64,000 nt of DNA from Arbacia lixula (GCA_963669155.1 OZ022589.1:10096845-10160844); one strand, 5' to 3'; positions 1 to 13,021 are shown, numbered from the stretch's first letter. Translations and numbers: made by a program. Notes: generated by a model not told the origin, from the letters alone.

Positions 1-419
1 CCACTAAAACTGACTTTTCAGCTCCTTCAATTTGAGGATAAATCATCCAAACGCGATGTACATCTGTTTTCAATATGCCGTGATATTGGCACAACTTTAC
101 ATCAAATCATTCCCGTAAAAAGTCAACACCACTTTTAACCTTGCCATTACCATACCGGAAAGCAAATGTTTCATGGCATGTTGATTTTGTTTCACCATTT
201 ACAATGCATTAGCTTGCCTTTATGGATTTTATTTAAACATCGAAGCGTCAGTATACTAACGACTATATCCTTGTTGCCATACTTACAGACCTAGATACAC
301 TCCGTCTTTCCTTGGTAACGCCTTGTTTAATCTTCCCTGCAAATAACAACATTGTCTCGCACGCGACGTAATGAACACGCACGTTGAATTTATATGGCGG
401 TGCATGGGTGCTTATCATG
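1..419. other. No recognisable feature
   Basis: I see no convincing exon, repeat or RNA gene in this AT-rich stretch before the first MITE. Confidence 0.4.
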
Positions 420-823
420 TTAAAGGGGAAGTTCACCCTGATATTATTTTGGTTTCAATAAAAGAGACAAATGAAAGAAACATATTAGTGAAGGTTTGAC
501 GAAAATCGGTCAAAGGAAAAGAAAGTTATTTTATTTTAATATTTTGATTTTGTGACGTCACGTGCGAGGTGCGTATTTCTAATAATGTATCAAATGCACA
601 AGTAAAAGGATGCCTATCTTTGTGAGAAAATGCACATTTTCGAAAAAAATTGTACACAACATATGGGAGAGCACCTCGCATGTGACGTCACAAAATCAAA
701 ACTTTAAAATCAAATAACTTTCTTTTCCTTTAACCAATTTTCGTCAAACCTTCACTCATATGTTTCTTTCATTTGTCTCTTTTTATTGAAACCAAAATAT
801 ATCAGGGTGAACTTCCCCTTTAA
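420..823. mobile_element. MITE-like element with long inverted repeats and TTAA ends
   Basis: The left end reads TTAAAGGGGAAGTTCACCCT and the right end is its reverse complement, finishing in TTAA at 823. The two halves pair over well over 100 bases (the left part with 'gaaggtttgacgaaaatcgg' matches the right part with 'ccaattttcgtcaaaccttc'). There is no coding capacity. TTAA at both termini fits piggyBac-like targeting, which is an inference; the TTAA could also belong to the inverted repeat itself. Diverged ends of the same family occur at 7921-8003 and 9012-9185. Confidence 0.85.
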
Positions 824-1878
824 TAAAATACACTGTTCAACGTGTGCAGGGATTTAACAGGGGTGAACCCCCCCCCCCCTCCCCTTACCCCACCGTTCAA
901 AGATCCTCCCCCTATTTCGCGTGAGTGCGTGCAGTGTGGTCATCCTATGAACATGATGTGAATGTATTACTCCCTTACAATATTGAAGGTGGTCGAATGT
1001 GTAGGGTTTAAGGGAGGCGGAACCAGGGGCAGACGGGAGAGGGGGTGCAATAATACCCCCTCCCCTCCCTCCCAATTTCGCCAGCTCAATAACGAAAACA
1101 TGATGTGCCCTTTCTCCGTCGGAATAATGCTCTTCTTGATGTAATGAATGAGATTGGGTCGTATGAAAATGACCTTTCGAAAGTACCCCTTTTCAAACGG
1201 GAGACACGCGCTCTGCTCATATAATGATGACATCGTGCTTCCTATACCCCTATACCCTCCAGTGATCAAATGCATCCATACAATTGTAGAATCACTTGAA
1301 ACAGAGAGAAACCGTAAGTGTCTTGAGCGATGATAGCATGTGCCCCATCTCGCAATAAAAAAAAAACTGACCCCTCTTGCAAGAATACGAATATGCCCCT
1401 AATTCGGCATTATAACATGACTTTCCTATACAATGCCGTCTCTCGTCTAGTTATAATGAATAATAATGTATCGCTCCGCAAGATGATAGACTGTGCTTCG
1501 GAAACACGCCATGCAACCATAAGCCTGTAACATTGGAAGTCTGATCCTATGACGGCTGCACGGAGGTACTAATACTAACAGACAGCAAGCTAATTGCCGC
1601 CTATGGGAAATGTGAACATAAACAATGGCGCCCTCATGAGACAAAATATACAATTGTGCACAATCTCGAGCTATGGTCCATCGAGAATACGGATACCTCT
1701 CTCCCATGTATATGACAATATACCATCACTTGAGATGATCATAATCTTCTTTATCTTGACCTATCAATCTTGATTTCTTTAACTGCTCTGGCTGACAAAA
1801 GACGTCTTTTTTTTTTTTTACGTGATTCGAAAGAGTATTAAAAACAGAAACAGAGCAGATCTAACATCGCATTCAAAG
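824..1878. other. No recognisable gene
   Basis: The stretch holds a C-rich run near 870-885 and short open frames without family resemblance. I see no supported feature. Confidence 0.35.
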
Positions 1879-2036
1879 AAAAGTCGTCCATGATGCACTG
1901 CGCAGCCACAGCCATGTCCGCTCCTGCTCTAGGTTGCCATACTAGTGTTCCAGACCGGAAGTGGGCATGACTACAATTCTTTTTTTTTAAATACACAAGT
2001 CCCTGCGCTGTTCATTAAAGGACGACTCCCCCTATA
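1879..2036. mobile_element. Palindromic short element, copy 1 of 4
   Basis: The left end 'agtcgtccatgatgcactgc' is mirrored at the right by 'gcgctgttcattaaaggacg'. Towards the middle are 'gccatgtccgctcc' and the opposed 'ggaagtgggcatgac'. The same foldback design recurs at 10375-10557, 32415-32550 and 54846-54962. There is no coding content; it behaves as a non-autonomous DNA element. Confidence 0.6.
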
Positions 2037-2935
2037 TGGAGTATGGAAAATGTTTATAGAAGTGGGAGAGATTGCAGAACCCGTAACCATGGCACCCATA
2101 TGAAATTCAATAGTGACGTAGAATTAAAAAGAAGCACATCTTGAAACGAATACTTCTTTGTAGTTGTCATTTTCCCCCTTCTTCATAATCATATCGTTAC
2201 ACAGAGCTGGCGGAAATGTCGCCGATAACAGCACTGATTCATTCGATTGAGTCACCTAGATATTAAGGTGTCAGGACAAGACTCTGCATCGAACCTCACA
2301 AACACTTTATAGTTCTTCCATTATAAGTGCAGCTCTTAGGCGGTACTCTATTCTACATTCTGTTGTATTTACACACTTTTATTTCTAGGCCTACCTTTAA
2401 GAAGTACGTGCCTTTCTCTGTGAGCAGATGCAATTAGTTATCATCACATGTAATACAAATGGATTTCCATGGCAACAAGTGCGCAATAAAGAGACCCGAA
2501 CGAACGACCAAGCTTGACGCTAAAGTAGAGCAAACATTCAAAAACGTTCATTATTTTACTTTGTATATACTTCACGCGGAGTAAAGTGAAAAGCGGAGCG
2601 AGATAAATGATTCAACCATTCAAACATTGGCGGTGGACAAGCTTGGCAGCAATTATAGATAGTAAATGAGCCGTTACGAGAAGTGTTGCATGATATGACT
2701 TACAGCAGTGCTCATTTGATGTGAGAAGTTTTTGACATGTTGCGCTTTTGCTTGATATTGTGCACAATGTTTGCCTCTATCATCGAAATAGAACGTTATC
2801 ACATCAGATGGGAAGATCTATTTTCTGTATAGTTTCTGTTTTATTGTTTTGGTTTTTCTTTTTGCGAGGCGCACATTTACAATAAAACAACACTTTGGGT
2901 AAGCCCGTGTGGATGTGAACAAACATGCGATTTCT
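2037..2935. other. No recognisable feature
   Basis: AT-rich non-coding sequence; I see no exon, repeat or RNA structure that I can support. Confidence 0.35.
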
Positions 2936-3009
2936 CTTTCTCACTCTCCCTCTCTCTCTCTCCCTCTCTCTCTCTCTCTTTCACACACATACACACACAC
3001 ACTCTCTCT

Positions 3010-3076
<67 letters not shown>
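2936..3076. repeat. CT-rich microsatellite followed by (TA)n
   Basis: The block is interrupted (CT)n from about 2936, pure (CT)n up to about 3050, and then (TA)n to 3076. Open frames here are low-complexity artefacts. Confidence 0.95.
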
Positions 3077-3077
<1 letters not shown>

Positions 3078-4737
3078 CGAAATCACTAGCGACCTCGTTT
3101 CCTATAGAAGCGTTGAATATCTCTACGCTCTTTTTCTCTTACATTTATTTTGCCTATTTATATCTTTAACAAATATAAGACTTATAGAAAAAAAACCTGT
3201 TATTGTCAATATTACTTACATCATATACTGTATTTTAACATACAAAAGATACTTAAACCTATGCATATAAACAAAACAAACATTCGATACATAGTAGAAT
3301 GAACTTACTCGTAAATATCACACAATCAAATGATCAAAAATAAGTTTATTTACTCACCGTCATTTGGATACCTCAATTTGCTTTAAAACTTGAATATCGA
3401 TCTTTAACTCTTTTTGTTCTAGACGAAATACTGCTCTATGGGACGTGCGTGTATTACAGATGCAGAGACGATACCATGGTATGTAAAGAGTTAATCCGTA
3501 TAGTCTCCTTCTCCAGGGGTCGGGTTAAACTGCGATTCAAACTATCATTAATCCTTTCTTTGCCAGATGAAATGCTGTTCAATGCGATTTGTGTACATTA
3601 CTGATGACGAAATACACCTTGGCACGCAAAGAGTTAAATCATTGATCGTGTCGTAGAAACACACACGTTAAATGGCCGAAGGAGAATGTCGGGCACGGGC
3701 AGGAACAGTTAAACAGTTTAACGCTCTCACTGTCACGGCTTCATCCACTGTGTTATAAATGCGATGGTCTCTCCATGCCTTGGTGCCAAATGGGCTTACA
3801 AGAAGACAACACACAGTTATGTGGCAGTGTCACGTTGTACGACGTCGTGATATGGAATACTTTAAGTTGGCTGTCAGACGGTGATTATTGGGATATAGGC
3901 CTGTTGCATTAGTATAGGAAGTAGGAATAGACGTCGATTACTTCACAGCATAGTTACCTATTATTAACCCGACATTCTTTCTCGACGTGATAATTACAGT
4001 GTGGACGGCTTTATTTCCTTGTTTGATGTAAACAATTACTAAGACAGCTTTTCACGATGTCCAGTTACTATATTACGAGGCCATCCTAACTGGACATTCA
4101 GAGTAACGGTACCTGTATGTACGCCAACATTTGGTCCGAAATGAGGATTGTGATTAGGATCACTAACATGACTGATATCTAAATTGACAATGCGTCGTTG
4201 AAGTTTACATTTGTTCTCCGTTGGCAAGGTATTTTTGTTTTCATTGTATCAGTGTACACATAGTGTTTTAGAATCAAGGCATGAAAATGGCAGGCATCAC
4301 TTCTTACTCTCAAATGTCAACAATGGATTCTTATCACGTACATTACTACTAGAATAATTTTGTTAACTTGGTCGGACAAAACGCGAATAATTTTGTATAT
4401 TCTTTTCTAATGTTACGGGGAAATGCAACTTAAAAAATATGTGGAAGGTTTTATCACCAATGCATTGCGATAAGTGTCTTGGGAACGTTGCGCATACTAA
4501 GCCACTTTCGTAATGTATTCACAAATATCCCGGTAACTACGTAGTAACTCCTAATAACGTTCAATTCGTTTTGATGGATGGAGCGGAATCTGAATGTATC
4601 AGTCCTTCCTACTCAGCCAGATTTCGGACAAGCTTTTGGGTTACCATTATAGTCCAGTCGCATAGCTCGATATGTATAAATAAAACAAAAGAAAAGAGGA
4701 ACAAAAAATCCCTAGAAAGGTTCTGCTGAGGAGTAGG
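3077..4737. other. No recognisable feature
   Basis: About 1.7 kb of AT-rich sequence with only short open frames on both strands. I see no family resemblance and no clear repeat. Confidence 0.35.
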
Positions 4738-5310
4738 CCTATGGACCTATTATTTGATGGACTGTGCTCGGATAGACTTCCTTTAAGTTTGATCTATCAT
4801 GACCACTGCCTCATATGAATTCAAGACATTCAGGTGTTTTTAAAAAATACGCCGTATTTCTAATGAGGTAATTCCTGAACGTGATGAACAAAATCTGTTT
4901 TGAGAAATATGTGAACTGTCCAGCCTTCGCTGGGGGTTCATAACTGATCTTAATACACAAACTGTTAATTGGTTGGGGGTAGGCGAAGGGAAATTTTGAT
5001 AAAATTGTAGAAAGAATTTATTTCATTCGTTTCGGACACCTCCGGACTCGAAATCAATGTTGCTTCCATGGAATGAGAAACACTCAATAAACGATTTACA
5101 AGATATTTGTAAGGAAATATTATTGACCCATGTGCGATATGGAGACATTTACATGCATTTTCTACAGTTTCTCCATTTCATCAACAACACGAAATAACGA
5201 TATAATTTGAAATTCACAGAATTGTGTCATAAGACGTACTACTGCTGAACGTGCACTTTAGTACATGAAGTGGCTCTGAAATCTGTACGTCTAATTTATA
5301 CGTCTAATTA
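4738..5310 (+). repeat. Dispersed repeat family R1, copy 1
   Basis: It shares collinear segments with 35879-36610 and 40883-41445. Landmarks are 'gtgctcggatagacttcctt', 'attcaagacattcaggtgtt', 'ccttcgctggggg', 'aaattgtagaaagaa', 'cggacacctccgg' and 'gtgcgatatggagacattt'. All three copies lie in the same orientation. I see no coding frame and no obvious termini, so it is either an old transposon or a remnant of segmental duplication. Confidence 0.7.
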
Positions 5311-6110
5311 ATGACAGGCTACGACCGCGTTGCCTTAAATCATATACAAATGATGTCAACAATCAAACAGCAAATACAACGCTATGCAGAATGACATGAA
5401 TGATACTGTCTTAGATTACTGCATTTTTTTTTTCAAGATCACTTTATTAGACATTTAGAGACAATAAAGCAAAATAAACATACAAAGCCCAGGTCATAGC
5501 CAATTAATGCTGAATGCAGGGCGAAAAATATACATTTACAGGGGAAAACATCATCGATTCAATATACAAGGATTACAATATAGAAAACAAGTAGTTATTT
5601 GCCTTACGTTAAAAAGAAAAGGTGGGATGTAATTTGTATTAAAAAAGAGAGAGAGAAAAAAACCGGCAATGTTTATGGCTAGTGTCCTACTCCATTGAGA
5701 GGGGGGAAATGAAAACGCAATATGTGTATATGATATAATAAACATTCCTTTAAACAGTGATAAATCTGATGTATAAATATCATTCTAGAATAGACATACA
5801 TTGAGATATGGTAAATCGTATAATGTAATTTACAAACATTTGCACTCGATCAATATTGGACGTTTCTTTGAAGTTATGTATAAGTTATGTATATTTCCAT
5901 ATCTTATTCGAATAATTGATGCTTTGTAGGGAGACAAATGTACGGTCTTCGTCTTGCTGTTACGGAGAGTAACGCCAAAAGAGTAACAGCAAAACAAAGA
6001 CTAAAAAGCATTGTTATTAATGACGTGGATATTTGTTTTCCATTGAACATTTCCACCCCTATAGCATAATATTCTCAATACCCTGGAGAACGAATTGCGG
6101 GGCAGAAAAG
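5311..6110. other. No recognisable gene
   Basis: It contains a short T-run at about 5424-5433 and a small imperfect palindrome near 5955-5990 (opposed 'tgttac' and 'gtaaca' blocks). Nothing else is supported. Confidence 0.3.
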
Positions 6111-6345
6111 TGGTTACTTTTCTAAAAGGGAGTAGTCTTCCCATGCCGCTTCGTTCTTCGCACAGAAGAGAACGAAGGATGAGACTACTGCCTTTTGGCT
6201 TAGGTCATCTCGTAATTCTTTGAACTTCGCGGGCTTTGGGGTGAAAAAAGAAAGGAATGACTTAAGGCGTTGTGCATTGTCCTGTGAGATGAATCCCCTT
6301 GAACCAATCTCCACCGCTAACAGCTGGACTTCGTATCCGTTGTTT
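6111..6345 (-). pseudogene. 3' end of an RLE-type LINE (5'-truncated)
   Basis: The minus-strand frame ends with peptide motifs EIGSRGF, AQRLKSFL and SSFVLFCAKNEAAW. These align with EVGARGL, KHRIKQIL and SSFSILYARKERAW at the C-terminus of the large reverse-transcriptase ORF at 42725-45703. Only the region downstream of the restriction-like endonuclease core remains, and upstream sequence loses the similarity. This fits a 5'-truncated or decayed copy of a related but distinct family member. The stop lies close to 6114. Confidence 0.7.
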
Positions 6346-6439
6346 TGGATAAATGTATTCATATGTAGATGTAAATATGTAAATATTATGGCTCTTTTCA
6401 TGGATATATTCTCATTTAATGGATTTGTCATGTTCATGT

Positions 6440-7204
6440 TTTCATTAAATTAGTGGTAAACCTGGTAACATGCTATGATTTTTCTAAACCAGAGTGACTT
6501 AATTTTGGAGCTTTGGTTTCCAGGATAACATCATGGTGATGCGTGCACGGTTGTGAATTTTACTGGTTGTGAGTTATACTGCACGTATGTCATTTGATTG
6601 TTGTTTGTGACAAACAGAATTTAATCGTGCATGGCATGAATATTATTTTGAATAAAATACATATTGTCTTGATTTCTCCTGTGTGAGCACGTGTTGTTCC
6701 CGCATAATTTCACCCGCTTGACTGTACACGTTCCGGCTAATTATGCATGCTTTACGCTTTGTTTGAACATTGTTTAAGAATTGTCGTATGGTTTATTTAC
6801 TTCACACGCAACAACATCATGCTGACAACCCGGAGGCTGAATTGTATGTGATTTTGTACAAGATAAAAAAAATTCCGTCATTAGAGATAACGTAAATATT
6901 ATACACAAATACAGATATATTAATTTATATACAAATTATTATTTACTTAATTGAAAGTTATATAATTTACAAATACTACAAATGACAAATATTCAAGTCT
7001 TGAAAGTAAAAAGCGACAATAACCTTTTGGGTGGTTACTATGAATGCTACGTGAACACTAGCACATTGGGTAAATTGCTATTGTCTCCACATGTTAGACG
7101 AGATTTATGATGAGCCAGTGATGTTATGATGTAAAAAAGACATGACAGTTTATTTGGCCATAAAAACGGAGGACCTTATGCTACTCATAGACTACATATT
7201 GACT
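6440..7204. other. No recognisable feature
   Basis: AT-rich non-coding sequence between a LINE tail and a foldback element; I see nothing I can support. Confidence 0.3.
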
Positions 7205-7610
7205 ACTAGGTTTTGAACAAAACCTTTTTTGAAAAATGATAAAAAAAAGTTACAACTCAAGTGGAGCTGAAATGTACCCACCATAAAGTCATACTATGTC
7301 ACTGTTTTAGAAGCAAGTTTCGTGATATTTCATCAATCATTAGTCTTGTAATAATCATTAGATTATTCAAAGAGATTTTAGCTTTTGGGCAATTCGTGTG
7401 TGTATGAGATGATTGATTCAAAACACCACGATATCCATTGTGCATCATACCTGCACATCCACTAACAATTGTTATTACATGCAGTGTCATTACTAATTCA
7501 TGCTGCCTCCAGCAGACAAGATCTTGCGGGTTGATATGTGTGATGCACAATAGGCATTGTTGTGTTTAAATTAATCATCTGATACGCACAAATATTGAGG
7601 TCACAATTTG
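7205..7610. mobile_element. Foldback element related to the 16.4-kb element
   Basis: The sequence 'gctgaaatgtacccaccata' followed by a block around 'cttgtaataatcattag' resembles 16480-16585. The inner segments 'gtgtgtatgagatgattgat' (about 7397) and 'aatcatctgatacgcac' (about 7574) are mutually inverted, with 'tgtgcatcata' and 'tgtgatgcaca' further in. The core is thus an imperfect palindrome. There is no coding capacity and the outer boundaries are approximate. Confidence 0.5.
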
Positions 7611-7920
7611 TCCAAAAGTTCAAATCTCTTCATCTGTTTATTCAATTGTCGTTAAATAGTTTATTGAATACAATTCTACAAATGACCATTCTTGGAAAAA
7701 ATGAGAGTGATACTGAATATTTTTCTATCATATTTCCACAAAAAAAAATAGTGTGACACACGACAATACCCTTAATATTATACCGGTAGCACGTTTGAAA
7801 TACTTGACACAACGATAATAAACATGGGCTCTTTTAGTTTGGTATGATTTCATTTCCGTATGTACAACCAATAGACACTATACATGTACAACTAGATACA
7901 CATGATACACTGTACAGTCA

Positions 7921-8003
7921 TTAAAGGGATAGATCATCCTGAAGATAAGTTGAGTTTAATAAAAGCAGAAACATTAAACAGACATATTAGCGAAGGTTTG
8001 TCC
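7921..8003 (+). mobile_element. Left end of TTAA-type MITE
   Basis: It begins TTAAAGGGATAGATCATCCT and continues through 'acatattagcgaaggtttgt', matching the left arm of the element at 420-823. The inner part of the element does not follow here. Confidence 0.65.
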
Positions 8004-8326
8004 TCCATGGGGTTCATGACAACATGATCATTACAATTTCGACGACTTAAAACACATACAAAAAAAAGCAACAACAGGAACAACATAATTATCTCGAAGT
8101 AATAGCATGACAATTACAGCACATTAAAGCCATACGTTCGTGTACGAAATAAACTGATACTCTATAAGAGATTAAGAGTCATAGTGAAATATTCCGCAAG
8201 TGATATGTTGAGAGTAAATCGTTATTGGTCACACCAATCGTAGGATTAAGTTGGTGCTTCACTTCATTTTTCGATGTCAGCACGATTATGTAAATAAATG
8301 AGGGGATTAGTGAAACCGATCATTCC

Positions 8327-8760
8327 ATTGGCACACCAGTGTATACACAATGAAGAGTCCTTGAATACTTCTGTACTAAGAGCCTTACAAAATATAAAAT
8401 GATCACTAGGCTCCGAATTGCCATGGGTACACCGGTGTGTCCAAACTGAATGGTCCTTGAATGGTTCGGTACGAAGAGGTTTAACCAGATGAAGATCATT
8501 AACCCCCTAAGTGCCATGGACATATGTGTGTTCAAATTGAATGGTCCTTGAATGGTTCGGTACGAAGAGGTTTAACCAGATGAGGATCATTAATCCCCTA
8601 AGTGCCATGGACATATGTGTGTTCAAATTGAATGGTCCTTAAATGTTTTGGGACTGCGAACCTTAAACATATGAGATCACCTAACCTGCTCATCGCCATG
8701 TGCACACCACTGTGTTCAAGCTGAATGTGTCGGCACTGAGAGGATTGAAAAGATGAGAGG
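8327..8760. repeat. Minisatellite of about 92 bp, 4.7 units
   Basis: The anchor 'gccatgg' or 'gccatg' recurs at about 8327, 8421, 8514, 8605 and 8696. Shared blocks include 'aatggtccttgaatggttcg' and 'gaagaggtttaaccagatga'. The array lies directly downstream of the stop codon of gene A, so it would fall in that gene's 3' UTR if transcription continues. Open frames in it are artefacts of the repetition. Confidence 0.85.
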
Positions 8761-8761
8761 A

Positions 8762-8904
8762 TCAGTTCGAGTCTTTTCCAAGATCGCCCCGATTGCGTTT
8801 CCTGACGATAGTAGGAGGAAGAATGAGGAGAAGGGACAGGCCCTCTACGGCACAAAACAGCCAATACGATGCATTCAATGTCCCGAACCGATCAGCTATT
8901 AGTC
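8762..8904 (-). CDS. Gene A exon 4 (last coding exon)
   Basis: The acceptor is 'tttgaaacag' and the stop is TGA at 8762-8764. It encodes GLIADRFGTLNAS followed by a hydrophobic helix and LPPTIVRKR. This matches the C-terminal helix of SLC16 proteins and exon 4 of genes B and C, but is one codon longer. Confidence 0.88.
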
Positions 8905-11900
8905 CTGTTTCAAAGGGAGCAAAGACAAAATATATCAAGTGAATTCGAGTCAGGTATTGGTACGATATGGAATGTTCAAGAGCACTTCGTGGAATTAACC
9001 AGCGCATAACATAAAAAAAATTATGGGAGATCACCTCGCATGTGACCAAAATTGAAATCTTTAAAGATCATAAACGTTCTCTCATTTGACGGATTTTCGT
9101 CAAACCGTCACTAATATGTTTTTTTTTCTTCATGTTTTTGCTTTTTATAAATCTAACTTAACTTCAGGGTGAACTATCCTTTTAAATAACACAGGGTGTA
9201 AGTCTTTAGCTCTTTAATTCTCCCAGACTCCCAGTTCAAACATGACAAATAAGTGGGTGATTATTTAGATTGGCTTACCCACCTGTGATTGGACAGCCAA
9301 TGAGTGATGCGATGCCAAAACAGCTTTGTATGACAGCTTCCGACCTTGAATACCAGTCGTGTGACGCCCTCTCGCGGGCGATCATGGAGAGTAAGCTGAT
9401 CCGTGCTCCGATGCAGAACGATATCAACGAAGGCACCGCTATGAGAACGTAATACTGCGGAACAAGGATTTCCACCAGAAATGCCGCGATGTTGACTAAT
9501 GTGAGGAAAATGAAAAAGAGTGACGGGCGGCATAAGCGATGGGTTACGAATCCGGACGCGAGTCGCCCTGTTATGTCGCCACATGCGGCGAAAAGACTCA
9601 TCAAAACCGTCTGATCTAGGGAGAGACCTTGCTGTAGCGCATGTGGTATAACGAACGAATGCCAGGATTGGGCGACAAACATATGGGTGAGACAAACTGC
9701 GAACACAAAGTTGAAGAACGGGTCTTGGAAAAAATCAGATTCATAAAACAGGTGAACTAAATTTTTCATACAGCCATGTTCTTTATCTGACCTAGCTTTT
9801 CGCGAAGTTTCAGGAGTAATTTCATCCGATGGAATGCGGCGAGTAGAATTCAATGTTAGCTCGTGGTCCGTCGGTAAACAATCTGGTGGATCCTCTGCAA
9901 TCAATGGCATCGTTTCTGGGACATCACTATCGGATCCTGATGTAGTGACACTTTTGGGGAGATCCCTGATGGCGTAGGCCAATGGAATGGTGTTCGCCAC
10001 CAGCCCTCCAAGCACAAGCATGCCGCCTCTCCAGCCGTAAGCCAGGAGCAGATGAGACCCAATGAACGGGATGAGGACCATGCCGATACCACAGCCGGTC
10101 TTCCCAATGCCCAGCAGCAGGTTGAAGTTGTTGCCAGCGACTTCGTGGAGGACCACCGGGCCACACACCTGGATCACCGAGAAGCCGAGTCCTACAGTGA
10201 AACGTTTTACATAAATATTATTATCATATTCATCATATTGCTTTAACCCTATTGAGGCCACGCTTGCCCTTTTCCCACCAGTAATGTAGTCAAATTGTAT
10301 AGAGTAGCATTGATATTCTCTGGCACATAAAGGCTTTAAAAATTATTCATTATTTTAGGATTTCTTATAAAGGTGAATTCCCCGTACCGCGTATAGGGAA
10401 AGTCGACTCATAATGTACCACGCAGCAACACCTGGATTTGTGTGCAGTCATGTCCGCTTTTGGTCTTATAGAATAATACACTACACCGGAAATGGACATG
10501 ACCGCAAACAAAATCCGAATGTGGCTGCGCGGTGCATCGTGTGAGGACTATTCCTCACATGCGGAATGGAGAATTATCATTATTTTTGTTTTGTTCACGT
10601 ATTACCTGCTTAGGATGTCTTAATTCGTGTCAGAAGCATATAAATGCATGATATTTGAGAATATGAATTCGCAATTATATCTGCTCAGCGATCACAACTG
10701 ACCTGAAATCGCTAAAAACACGACAGTGTGCCAGGGTTTGGTCGAAAAAAAGCAGAGGCTGACTCCAAGGGACGCCACGGTTAGCCCAGCAACCCGCATC
10801 AGTCTAGGGTATCGTCGATGGCATTCTGCTGCAATCGGTGCTGGGAAAACGAAAAGAAGAATATTTCTTAATGACATCTTAGGCATACGCGCAGTAGTAG
10901 AAAAGATAGCGTGCACCATCCTGTAAATGAACGAAAACAAGTCAGACAAAAATCTTGGGATCAGACGGGATTTGAACCTGTGATCTCCTGCAGCGACTTA
11001 ACCGCGCAAGCTATTTCTAGTTCACGAATTGAGACACGATAACATGGAAACAAATACCTAAGATTCTCATTTAATCTAACCAATTAATATCCATAAGTAG
11101 TCCGCCATAAGGACCATTCGGTTAGATTTCTTGGGTAATTTCAATTTTGAAATTAAATTTGAGACATACACTCGGTAGTAGAAAAGATAGCGTGCTCCAT
11201 CCTCTAAATGAATGAAAAACGAGTCAAACAAAACTCATATCCAAAGAAGAATATTGTTTTTGTCCTATGCTTGATGACGTTTTGCTAAATTGAGATTTGT
11301 TTTCATTAAGCAGCTTTGATTTTGAAGATCAGCACTGGCCTTGAAAATCATGTTTCAAGCTTTGACGATAAAAAACAACTATCTCGGAAATGTCAAGAAA
11401 TGACCTTTATTAATGAACAACAAATTGGAGCCCCGTCGTACGTTGGAAATGATATTGAAAAGCGTTTGTTGGGTAATTTCAAAATTTAAGACTTGCCTCA
11501 TAGGGGAAATGTCAAAAAACATGCCGTCCATAAAAAACGGATATATGTGTACCTACTTAACTAATTATGTCAACAGCACACAGCGTTTGAGGAAAGAATT
11601 TAGCCAAGTGCTAATAGTATCGGAGGCACACCGGAAACTCTATTTTGCTTTTTCCAGGGATGGAAATGATGCACATTTATTAGTCATCGCGTATTGCATT
11701 GAGATAAACATTTAGCAAGTTATAGAAAGTGAATTAAAAATAAATTTGGAAAAACTCCTGTTCCGGTAAATACCGGCCCATGGCTAGCCAACCAGTAAAA
11801 GTCATTATTGTTTTTTTTACCGACAATGTTTTTTTTTCCGGAAAAAGTGTGCCAACAGTTCTATATAAGAAAAAATGATAATGCATTTGTCGTTGCGTGT

Positions 11901-12523
11901 GTCGGTAGTGATAGTGTACATGTGGTAAATATGAAAGCTAGTCTAAACCCACTCAGCTGCGCCACGTAGCTTAAACAATTCCCCCTTAGTTTCTATTAAC
12001 ACATTCAGACCTGTGCATCATTTCAAAACTAAGAACACAATTCGATTCATAATACAGTGTGAATGCATCGCAATGAATCGCATAGATAAGTACATCCAAA
12101 CGTGCGCAGGAACGGAAACGGTGGGTTGGGGGAGGGGGTATGTGAATGGGGGTGTGTCGGTAATGTGATTCATTTCATTTTGCTAGTGCGCATCACCGAA
12201 AAACGTACAAATTTACACGCGCAAAACATGTTTTAACACACAACATTGCAATACGTACAGAATCAAACGTATGGACAAGAACTTAGAAACAAACAATGCA
12301 ACACAAAGGAGAAATACAAAAGCATCAATACATCGTAATGTGATAGATGACGTCGTGAGGTGTAAGCCTAGATGTACGCGATCAGAGTGAGATTTAGGTG
12401 GTCTGTCGTTTATAATTTCGTAAGAATTTTCTTTCTTTATTTATTTTTATTGAATGCCCCCACCTTTTTGTGTAACCTATATGTCAGCAATGCATGCACA
12501 ATGTTTTATCAAATGTTTACCTT

Positions 12524-12608
<85 letters not shown>

Positions 12609-12984
12609 CTTGTCACATTAATATTTTCTTGGACATGGCATGACCTTGGCGTCATCAACGAGCAATTTAATGAAATCCTATTTCCTCATGTAGCTGTAGT
12701 TTTTATTCTATTTTTTAAGCAGTGCATGTATACCGCATGACTAAATCTTTGTACACTTCTCTGCCCGACTCCATACTGCCATATGTAAATGGTGTGTATG
12801 CACAGTGCAAAAAAATGCACCAATTGCGCTTAAAGAATCAACCTTCGTTTAGAGAGACCTTGTTTCAAAGTCAGACCATCAGAATCGTTCTTTAGGTGCC
12901 TCGTGTGACATTTTTAAAACATTATTTCCATAGAGCAGCAGTTTGACACACAAATGGGTATGGCTCCACTGCACAGCTATTGCT

Positions 12985-13021
<37 letters not shown>

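Noticed and set aside
2877-3169. Open frames rich in Ser/Leu and Arg/Glu on both strands
   Set aside because: They are translations of the CT/TA microsatellite.
8327-8760. CRISPR-like regular repeats
   Set aside because: The 92-bp units are contiguous and similar throughout; there are no unique spacers, and the setting is eukaryotic.
10956-11020. Functional tRNA gene on the minus strand
   Set aside because: Only A- and B-box-like parts and a 3' half are visible; the 5' acceptor strand and anticodon arm do not form.
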